A DNA stretch of 64,000 nt from Cubamyces lactineus. Lineage: Eukaryota; Basidiomycota; Agaricomycetes; Polyporales; Polyporaceae. Below the pieces are notes generated by a model. That model made no database searches. It saw nothing but the letters and a program-made list of their open reading frames with translations, and had not been told where the DNA came from. How positions within the stretch are numbered: the first letter of the stretch is position 1; every line of letters begins with the position of its first letter. The position numbers were made by a program, and so were the translations under genes. Location of the stretch: positions 124,001-188,000 of the forward strand of contig JACDTU010000003.1 of NCBI GenBank assembly GCA_022376465.1, read 5' to 3'. Positions 46,743-55,800 of this stretch are shown in pieces.

Positions 46743-48129
46743 TTATGATGGGGAGGTGGGCGAAGTAGCAGCAGCTATCCATTCGCTATGTCGCTTCACA
46801 AGCTCCGCAACTATATCTTCCTCAATCTCCTTATGAGGATCGTGTGCCGAGTCGATGCGCAACCACGTCTCCTCGTATTCATCAGCGGAGGGACGAATGT
46901 AGTCGGATTGTTTCGCTGATGTACTTGTCGTGGAACGAGGGGAGACGAAAACGACCTCGAACTTGCGTCGGTGGAGATCGTTTCCTATCACGACCTGGTG
47001 GCCGTACCGCGCGAGAGCCTGTCGAGCCTTGGGAATGAGGAGGTCCGGGTCGGTCTCGAGCTGTGGAGAAGCGTTCATATGATAGCAACGGATATGGTTG
47101 AATGGTTGTGAGCGAACCTTGAATGAGACGATGAAACCTTCTCGTGTCCATTCAGCCACCAACGGCTTGAGGATCTTGGGAACCTGGTCCATTTCGATGT
47201 GCAAACTGCCTTTCCCGGATTGAATCTTGTGCTCCGACTGTGAAGACCGACGGATATGAGTGCCTCTACGATTACGCTAGCAGTGAACGAAGAGCGCTGT
47301 GGAACGTACCATCTTTTGTCGTGGCAGGAAGAAGTCGCTCACGGCGGCGGCCAGGTAGTACAGGCAGCTACGGCCAAGCACAGATATCTCTTGGCTCACC
47401 GCACGGAGGAGCCATAGGTAGTCGTTCACCGTTACGAACGTGAGCGTCAGGAGAGTGCCTGCCCGCTGGACGGCCTTGTAGGTCGTGAGGACTTCGACGA
47501 GCTGCGCGCGCTCAGACGGGCGAACGACTATGTGCGACGCGACTGAAGGGTCTTCGGATGGATCAAAGTCGAGGAAATCGAGGAAGGGGTGCGTTGAATG
47601 AGAATAGTGGCGACTAAAGGGCTGCAGGCTGAACTGCCGATGCATAAAGATTACGGCATAACCGGCCTTGAGGAAGTATTCAGCGGATGTCGACCCTCGG
47701 GTACCTTGACGCATGTGAGCGCGGTCCCCTGGGACATCCTGGGTGAGGTGTACTGCAGGGACGTACCAGCACTGAAGTTGTCCAAGAAGCGAACGCTATG
47801 GTAGGGCGGCCGGTGATCAGAATTGTAGTCCCTATCCAAGCGATAGCATGATGATGGTTTTGCTCACACATTGAGCTCAAGAGGTACAGTAGTCCCGCCG
47901 CTCTACGAGATCAGGCGAACGCAGATCAGGGTCGATCCTGATGCAGAGACTCGGACATAGTGTTGATACGCACCGTTACGAGCACCACCTTCCGCCCTTC
48001 GCGCAACTGCCTTTGCACGAATTCTTGTACACGGGATACATCGTGTTCGAGCGACGAGGGAGGTGGCTGGGTCGCGAAGTATTGCTCAGCAGAGAAAGTG
48101 TTTGTCGCCTCGGGTTGCGAGGATGTCAT
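46743..48129 (-). CDS. CAB2: Phosphopantothenate-cysteine ligase
   Basis: The second enzyme of CoA synthesis, which joins cysteine to 4'-phosphopantothenate. The start MTSSQPEATNTFSAEQYFAT is followed, across introns, by VVLVTSGGTTVPLE, the conserved NFSAGTRGS region after VRFLDN, a helical part (LTLTFVTVNDYLWLLRAVS), and the signature AAAVSDFF. The C-terminus reads HIEMDQVPKILKPLVAEW, FIVSFKLETD, RYGHQVVIGNDLHRR and FEVVFV, matching eukaryotic PPCS. Four or five introns; joined length about 370 residues. The serine/threonine/proline tail SPTSPS is variable in the family. Divergent from the Egh16-like gene. Confidence 0.92.
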
Positions 48130-49496
48130 GTTGGACCAAAGACTCGGACGTTCCCGATGCAATGGGCTGCGTTGTTGGTGGTTTGACTATCCGAGCTCCC
48201 GACAGTCTGGTACGTGGTTCGTTAGGTATGAAAACCAGTAGACTGTGCTCGTGGAACGTCCAGTGAAGATGTATAGAGAAGACGTAGAGAGGTGTCGAGT
48301 TGGGCGTCGAGGTACATGGTAAGATCGTGGCCGGCGCGTTTCTGTATCAGGCCACTTCACTCCGCACCACCATCTCTCTGGACACTGTGGCAATGGCTCA
48401 TAGCTGCTGAGCTTCTCTGGATACACGCTTCCATTCCACTTCCTGGAGGATGTCGTGCCATGACTCGGGTGGTCGAATCGGAATTCAACGACATTCACGT
48501 TCGAATGTATGGGCACTCAGGGCGTCATCGTTCCAGATCCATGCACATATCTAACCATTGCTACAAGCATGCTGTCCAGCACTGTGCGGGTATGTGATTG
48601 GAGTAGTTCATACTTAGCGGTTCCAACCTTCAAGCCAGAGAAGATATGTGCTATCCGCCAGCCACTACGGGTTTCCATGCATGGATCCTTCCACCATGGA
48701 TTTGAACTTTGTGCCAGTGACCAATGCTGAGTGCTCCCCAATACCGTGCGCTCGTTTTGGTACATCATGCGCAGTTCACGAGGGGGTGCAGCACTGCAGC
48801 TTCCCGAGCTTTCCCGTGTCGCATGCGAACAGCGCACCCGTCGCGGAGTGTTGTCGCTATACCAATACCATGGAACTGCCAGGATTTCTGACGTAAGTGT
48901 AGTTACCACCTCCATAGTGACGCCCCAGGGAGGCTTACAGCCAATTAGACAGCAAGACGAATCCGCCAAGACTCGCGCTGCGTCGCGCGACGCCCCCATC
49001 TTCGCGATTCGATCTGGTGTTGCGCTACAGCTCGATCTCGCCTACACTTGCCGGGACGAGCGAATTGTGCGGTTACCAAGCCCATGGCAACGGCTCGCTT
49101 TCATTGGAGGCCATGCCATCTTCAACACCTTCTGACCTCGCCATCTCGCACACGGCAGCTCCAAGAAAGAATCTACCGCCGTGATGGTGGGGCCCGGGTA
49201 CACCGTTGGCGCAACCAACGAACTATGCCAGCGACGTCGGATCAGTGCCCTGAAATAACTGTGAACTTGCAGGCTGGTGCCCTGAGGTCTGCAGGTTAAA
49301 TAGCCTCGCAGAGCCTTCCACCGCCCCCCATTCCGCACTTCCTTCAACGTACTGAGGCAGGATCCTCTTCACTTCTTGCAGTCTGCTCGTGCTTGCATAC
49401 CTTCTCTCTTCCGCTACTCTTGTCCGATACACTTGACGTGATCGCCTTTTGCCCCTTCCTCTCCCTCCTTTCCTTCCAGTCGATCTTTCTCCAGTC
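48130..49496. other. 1.4-kb divergent intergenic region
   Basis: Head-to-head promoters of CAB2 and the Egh16-like gene. The longest frame (48517-48999, - strand, 160 codons) has no domain and is probably chance. A TATA-like TTAAATAG lies at about 49296-49303, roughly 195 nt ahead of the Egh16-like ATG. Confidence 0.4.
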
Positions 49497-50491
49497 ATGT
49501 TCTCCAAGAGTGTTGTCGCGGTTGCTACCGTCCTGCTCGGGTTCTCCCTCCAAGCGCATGCGCACGCTGGTGTGACCCCCGCTCTCGGTGTAACGGGAAC
49601 GTTCGCTCGCTCCAATGTGCAGCGCCCTTCCCAGGCGAAGCCTTGCGGTACCATCGACATCGCTCAGAACATCGACTCGTCGACCGCCATCACCGCCGCT
49701 GCGAACGGAACCTTCGCTGCCACCATCACCAACTTCAACGCGTACGCGAGCCGTTCCTGCATACCCCTCTGGCAGGCTACTAACGCGGATTGTGCAGGGG
49801 TGTTGACGGCTCGCGTCAGGTAACCGCGCAAATCGATCCTACGGGTACCGGTAACAGCTTCACTGCTGCTACCGTTCTCCAGAACGGCGACAAGGTGAGT
49901 TTGCTAGGCTGCTTCTCTTAACAGCATTGATGTGGTTCTAACATGTTCCATTCTTTAGAACCCTACCAGCACTGGCTCGCAGCAACTCGTCGTGGAGATG
50001 CCCGCGGGCACGACCTGCTCTGGCGGTGCAACTGGGGACAAGTGCCTCGTTTCCTTCGTCACTGCTGGTGGTTTCGGCAACTGTGCTGTAGTACAGTCCA
50101 CCGCTGCTGCGGGTGGGAACGCAACTGCGGGTACCGCTGGTACGGCGGGCACTGGCACTGCTGCTGGTACCGGAACAACGTCGACCGCGGCTGCGGGCAC
50201 GAAGAAGGGCAAGGGCAAGAAGGCGAAGGCCGCTGCTGCTCACGCCAAGGCTAAGCAGGCTGCTGCAGCTCAGGCTCAAGCTGCCCAAGCTCAGGCTGCT
50301 CAAGCTGGCCAGGTACAGGCCGCGAAGCTCCAGAACAAGGTCAAGCAGGCGCGCGATATCAACGCAGTGGTAAGTAACCTGCATGATGCGGAAATGCGCG
50401 GTTTACACTGATGCACCGGCCTTCATCGCAGGGTTCGCGGGCTGCCCGTGCCCTCCGTCGCGCTGAGGAGGCGGCTGATGACTTGGCATGA
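49497..50491 (+). CDS. Egh16-like secreted protein with Ala/Lys-rich tail
   Basis: Similar to the Egh16/Gas1/Mas3 family of small secreted fungal proteins, known from appressoria but of unknown biochemistry. The signal peptide MFSKSVVAVATVLLGFSLQAHA is followed by HAGVTPALGVTG, then KPCGTIDIAQNID, repeated short beta-like segments (GTFAATITNFNA, GVDGSRQVTAQIDPTG) and the C-terminal AGTTCSGG, GDKCLVSFVTAGGFGNCAVVQ with the family's conserved cysteines. The domain ends about residue 175; a Gly/Thr/Ala linker then a KKGKGKKAKA-type lysine patch and an Ala/Gln-rich helical stretch (about 80 residues) follow, ending RRAEEAADDLA. Introns lie near 49783-49798, 49894-49958 and 50370-50431. The tail is unlike other Egh16-like proteins I know. 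Assignment to the family rests on pattern, not a database search. Confidence 0.65.
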
Positions 50492-51073
50492 GCAGAAGAG
50501 GTGTCTCGGACAGGTCGAGCTAGCACAGTATGATCGCAAGTATGTATGAGTATGTACGTTGTAGGGACGTTTGTTCTCTGTAGGCAAACGCAACGTGCTT
50601 GATCACCACTGTTCCGGGTTCGATTTAGTGAATGGGTGATCACGAACTGCGAACATCTACGCAAGAGTTTCCGCTATGCGACAGCTAGAACTTAGGACTT
50701 ACTCTTAGTTCCATAGATGGGATAACCCAGAACGCGCACTATCATCACAATACTAGGTGAAACCCGTTAATGCTATTTTGAGGTCAATGGAGTCCTCTGG
50801 ACCTTCCTTCCCCAGGGAACATATGGTTCGCCCTGCGAACGGTGTACTTATTGCGTCATTACCTGCAGGCTTTCACAACCATGCCACGGTCCACCGAACC
50901 TTGATAATGATCAACTTCTGCGCATAGCTACGATAGCACGACTTTCGTCCTTCCATCACATCCCTACGCCAAGTCGAGCCCAGCAACTTTAAGCCTGGTA
51001 AGATACATCCTCTTCGCACAAGCAGTGACAAGTAACTGAGCTAGGGCGCAGTACCCTTGCATATAGATCCCGA
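50492..51073. other. Intergenic region with hairpin
   Basis: 582 nt between the Egh16-like and epoxide-hydrolase-like genes. An 8-bp stem TGATCACC (50600-50607) / GGTGATCA (50635-50642) with a 27-nt loop lies within the probable 3' UTR. No gene was seen. Confidence 0.4.
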
Positions 51074-52312
51074 ATGGCAAGTGGAGCAGCAACCAATCTC
51101 GAATGGCCGGGTATGCCTCAGGGCGTCGAGTCCCGCACCCTTCGAGTCCGCGATCTGGATATGCACCTATTCGAGGCAGGCACGAAGGCGGACCCACTTA
51201 TCGTTCTGCTCCACGGCTTCCCCGAGATCGCCTACTCGTGGCGTAAAGTCATTCTCCCTCTCGCTCAGAGAAGGTACCACGTCGTAGCCCCAGACCAGCG
51301 GTGCTTAGGTCGTACGAAGCCCGCCGATGCTACCGCCCCCGGCACTGCGCGCCCGGTAGCGTTTGAGGACGACCCCACGCCGTTCAAGACGACGAACATG
51401 GTACACGACGTCGTCGCTCTCGTGTTCGCCCTGGGATACAACACCGCGGAATGCGTCATCGGGCACGATGCCGGCGCGACCGTTGCTGGCTATTGCGCCC
51501 TGATTCGTCCGGATATATTCAAGGGCGTAATCTTCTTGAGCACCCCGTTCGGTGGACCACCCGCTCTCCTCTTCGATGTCGCAGACGCCTCAGCGCCGAC
51601 CCCTCCGCCGGCGATCTTCCCTGCTACCCTAGTCGAGGGGGCGCTCGCCGGGGTTAATCCTCCGCGCAAGCACTATATGCTCTATTATTCGACCCCTCAG
51701 GCCAACGAAGACGTGTGGCACGCTCCTCAGGGCCTGCATGCGTTCTTCCGGGGCTACTTCCATATCAAGAGCGCGGATTGGGCCGGCAACGATCCTCACC
51801 CCATCGAGGCAAATGCAGAGGGCCTCGCCACCATGCCGCACTACTACATCATGCCCCGAGACGCCAACATGGCCCAGGTCGCTCAAGCAGACGCGCCATC
51901 CCAGAAGGAAGTCGAGGAGAAATCTTCGCGATGGCTTCCCGACAACGAACTCGCCGTGTACGTGCGCGAGTACGAGCGGACGGGCTTCCAGGGTGGCCTG
52001 AACCGATACAGGGCGTACACGGATCCTGCACTTGTTGAGGAGCTCCGTCTCTTCTCGGGCATGAAGATCCCGCAGCCATCGATGTACGTTTCGGGGAGGA
52101 AGGATTGGGGTGCGTATCAGAATCCGAGAGCTTTGGACAAAATGAGGGATGAGGTGTGTACCGAGATGGACAATGGAAGCGTCCTCCTCTTGCCGGGTGC
52201 TGGCCATTGGGTTCAACAGGAGCAGCCTGAGAATTTGGTTCAAAGCCTGATGGGATTGCTTAAGCAGCTGCCACACGGCATCTCATGGTCGGGATCCACA
52301 ATGAGGAACTAA
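51074..52312 (+). CDS. Epoxide hydrolase-like alpha/beta hydrolase
   Basis: A soluble epoxide hydrolase-type enzyme expected to open epoxides to diols. In a single exon of 412 codons it shows the oxyanion motif HGFPE (residues near 47-51), DQRCLGRT, the nucleophile elbow GHDAG (Asp as nucleophile), a cap domain (about 150-320), and the catalytic His in GAGHWVQQEQPE near the C-terminus. DQRC replaces the usual DQRG, an oddity in a structural loop. The ATG at 51074 gives MASGAATNLEWPG, with no signal peptide, so the protein is cytosolic or peroxisomal. No intron was found, unlike nearly every neighbour. Some family members are haloalkane dehalogenase-like; the active-site Tyr pair was not assigned. 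Confidence 0.88.
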   Translation: MASGAATNLEWPGMPQGVESRTLRVRDLDMHLFEAGTKADPLIVLLHGFPEIAYSWRKVILPLAQRRYHVVAPDQRCLGRTKPADATAPGTARPVAFEDDPTPFKTTNMVHDVVALVFALGYNTAECVIGHDAGATVAGYCALIRPDIFKGVIFLSTPFGGPPALLFDVADASAPTPPPAIFPATLVEGALAGVNPPRKHYMLYYSTPQANEDVWHAPQGLHAFFRGYFHIKSADWAGNDPHPIEANAEGLATMPHYYIMPRDANMAQVAQADAPSQKEVEEKSSRWLPDNELAVYVREYERTGFQGGLNRYRAYTDPALVEELRLFSGMKIPQPSMYVSGRKDWGAYQNPRALDKMRDEVCTEMDNGSVLLLPGAGHWVQQEQPENLVQSLMGLLKQLPHGISWSGSTMRN

Positions 52313-52833
52313 CTTCGTCTTAATGCGTAACAAAGTGGCTGAGATGTAGGCTGCTTGGTATGCGAGGATATCCTAGCAATACAATGATTCACATTTGTTT
52401 GACCTTCCACTAAGCTCCACTAAGCTCGCCTGTACTACTAGTGACTCGCCGAAGAAGGTAGCGATCTGTTTGATGCGTCATGTTTATAATATACATGCAT
52501 CAATCGTATATGACTCACTGGTGTAAAATTTGTTTCCCCTTCACAGCTATAGCTCAGATTCTATCACAAAACAGACTCGCTAGTAGTTCAACAGTAGTAG
52601 CGTTCGCCCCGGTAGGGTAATAGGCGCTCATGCCATACGTAGATTGTGACGTTTGTTTGTGCAAGGCGTTACGCGACGCGACGCGTTTGTTTGTGTTCCC
52701 CGAAAGAGTAAGCGATCCCGCCAAGGCGCGCCATCATCGTCCTGCCTTTCCTTCGACACGGTCTCTACCCCGCACTCGCTCGCTGCTCTTTTGATGCCTA
52801 CCTATGCTTCAGCTCTGCATCTTGACGCGTGAA
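52313..52833. promoter_or_regulatory. EXO1 upstream region
   Basis: 521 nt upstream of EXO1. It contains a tandem ACGCG element at 52671-52686 and a pyrimidine-rich leader. No TATA box was seen and no gene lies here. Confidence 0.5.
52671..52686 (+). promoter_or_regulatory. Triple ACGCG (MCB-like) element
   Basis: Three abutting ACGCG units, the last being a full ACGCGT MluI box, lie about 150 nt ahead of the EXO1 ATG. In yeasts this box binds MBF (Mbp1-Swi6) and drives G1/S genes for DNA replication and repair. Confidence 0.6.
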
Positions 52834-55800
52834 AATGGGTATCTCTGGCCTCCTTCCCCTCCTCAAGGATATTCAAACCCATAAGCATCTGTCGGAATTC
52901 CGTGGACAAACTCTTGCCGTCGACGGCTATGTGTGGCTGCACAGAGGCTCATATGGATGCGCGCCGGAGCTCGTCACGGGAAAACCAACACACAAGTGAG
53001 TGTATATTCAACATCCTCTTCTATGCCGTGCCGTGGTGCCTGAGGCACAAGCACATGGTTTGTAGTTCACATCTGCGCACCCCTTTCCTCCATGCCTCAA
53101 GGCGGAATGAATGGCCATGTTCTCCTAATGGGTGCGCTGTCGCGCATGCATAGCACGGCTTCGGTACGAAGCAGCCATATCACCGGAGCTGGTTCTCATT
53201 CAGTCCATGGCCCCCAAGATCAGGGGGCAAACATGTGGCTTCGGTTTCTCGAGCTCACCTCTCAATGCCACAACTTGCGCCCAGTGGGGCACCTAGGCGT
53301 GCACGACCATGCGCACCCATGAAGAATCACGGTTTGGTGTAAGGCGAAGATCTTGAACACGTTGAGCAGCGACGACTAGATGTCTCCCTGAAGTAGCTAG
53401 CCGTCGCTGTCGTCGGACGTTTAGGCCAACGGCGTACTGCTGTGTTAAGTGAACCAATCATGTCATGTGCAGGGATGAAGTGCTAGAAACGTCGTGCAAT
53501 TTGCGACGTTCGCAGAGTTGGCCCGGACGTAAATGCAAATTCGGCGAGAGGCGAAGTGACGCCGCTTACTGCCTCGTATCTGCCTGGAGGATGACAGGCC
53601 TCGCGTTTACGTCCGGATCGTTGCTGTTCTGGCACCTTGCTTTTCGATAGCGGGCTGCTATGTGGTGTTGTGTCATATCCGATCCTCGCACGAACGCCTA
53701 TGATGACGTCCGCGGCGCCTGTTGCTGTCAACGTCCTTTGAGTTCAAAGAATCTTCAGTATCGAATAATTTGACGACTGCCTCGGTTGCGCCCAATCAAC
53801 CGCTCCGTGCCGGTCCTTGCGCCGGTCCGGTTACAGATTGTCTGCGCCAAGTTGGCTCCCTAAAACTCTTCATTACGAACACACGTACTCCAAGCTTGCT
53901 AGACAGCCAGTGATCCCATGGAGGCCCCGGCACGTCTTCTTGCTCGAACGTCCAAGGCACCTGCATTCACGCATCTGATTCCTCCTTTGAGGTTCGGCTG
54001 GCGTACCTTCTTGACTTATGGAGAAGGAGTTGTTGGGCCTTGCAGAACCTTGTAGTACGCAAGATCGGCGGGTAATATTCTCATCATCAATACGTAAAAT
54101 GGGCGTGAAGTGCGTGCCACCGCAGGCCTTCTACTCTTCACGGACGCAGTCCGGCGCCTTCGATCTATAGGGTTTGCCCACGGCTGTGCGGGTGAACCAC
54201 GGAGAAACGCGCGCATGCGTTTCCGTTCATTTCCTGCGTACAAGTTCTAGCACTCATACTCATGACAAATTGGGAGCTAGTACTGACCCAGCTGTTGCCT
54301 TGCTAGATACGTCGACTACGCGATGCACCGTGTACGACTTCTACGACACCATGGCATCCAGCCCTACCTCGTCTTCGATGGCGGACCGCTTCCGGCTAAG
54401 CAGGGCACAGAATCAGAACGCAAGCAACGCCGCGAGGAGAATTTGTCACGTGCGAACGCGCTTGCCGCGCAGGGAAAGCATAGCCAGGCTCGCGAGTACT
54501 ACGTCAAATGTGTGGACGTGACGCCGCAAATGGCATATCAGCTCATCAAGGTGAGAAAGGACCCGTCCTTCTGAGCTGGAATCTTGCATTTGCTTCTTCT
54601 GGGCGTAACGTTCGCCCGCATCTTCCTTGAAGCAGGTCTCAGAGGGAGATAATATGGAGGACTTGCGCTGACCGATGTGGCTGTTGCGCCTATTTGACAG
54701 GTTCTACGGGCTGAGGGTGTACCGTATATCGTCGCCCCGTATGAGGCGGATGCACAACTCGCATACCTAGAGCGTATCGGTCTGGTTGACGGTATAATCA
54801 CCGAAGACTCCGACTTGCTCGTTTTCGGATGCAAAACCGTACTTTACAAGCTTGACACCGCTGCAAGCACTGTGACTTGTATATCACGTGCCGACTTCGC
54901 GTCCGTTGCGTCAACATCCGTCGGTGGGTTGTCGCTCGTCGGATGGTCCGATGCGCAATTCCGGACAATGGCCATTTTGAGCGGATGTGATTATCTACCT
55001 AGTATCCCTGGCATTGGGCTCAAGACGGCGTGGACGCTGCTCCGGAAACACAAGACAGTGGAGAACATGATCAGTGCTCTGCGCCTGGAGGGCAAGAAGA
55101 AGATCCCGAAGGACTACCTTGACGCGTTCCGGCTTGCGGAGAAGGTGTTTCTATACCAGCGCGTGTACGACCCCACGCAAGAACGGCTTGTCCACCTCAC
55201 GCCTTTGCCTGATGGCGAACCATGGGATGCGGAGAAGGAGGCGTATGTTGGCGGGTGAGTTTCCGTCTCGTACATTCTAGCGGTTCATGTCCTGTCGCTC
55301 GTTCGGGTCGTGGACGGCGCGTGTAACGATCCACTGATATCTTCCCTATGCTCGTTTAGGCATATCGAGCCATCGTTGGCCAAGCGGGTAGCACAAGGCG
55401 ACGCGTGCCCTATCACTCTGCTGCCCATGGAGGACATCAACCCGTCTTTCGTTCCGCGCGCACTCAAGGCGATTCCGATGAACGCTCTCAGTGTCACGCC
55501 TGCGTCGCATCGTCCAGATAAGGGCAAAAGCAGGGCTAAGGACCCGGCGCCGACCCCGGGGAAACCTAGCCCCGCCGGGCCCCTGTTCAAGTTCTTCTGT
55601 AAGTCCGCCAAACATCCTTTACGCTTTCTGCTCGTCTCGTTTTACGCGTAGAGGGGCTTCTGCTGATTACGTGTGTTCCTGCTGCATTGCCCCCGCAGCC
55701 CCACAGGTGGCGCGAGAAGCCGCAAGAAGCACAGGCCCTGGCAGTCGCCCCGCATCACTGGGCTCTGTCTCGGGATGTGTGCGGGTCTCGCCGAAAGCCC

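Noticed and set aside
48517..48999. 160-codon reverse frame upstream of the Egh16-like gene
   Set aside because: No recognised domain, and it lies in the shared upstream region of two divergent genes; most likely chance.
50607..50640. tRNA gene suggested by a GGTTCGATT-like B box
   Set aside because: No acceptor stem, D arm or anticodon arm can be drawn around it; it is only the loop of a hairpin.
53523..53616. Complete miniature transposon in the EXO1 intron
   Set aside because: The two 14-nt arms are inverted, but I see no clear target-site duplication around them, so only an inverted repeat is reported.
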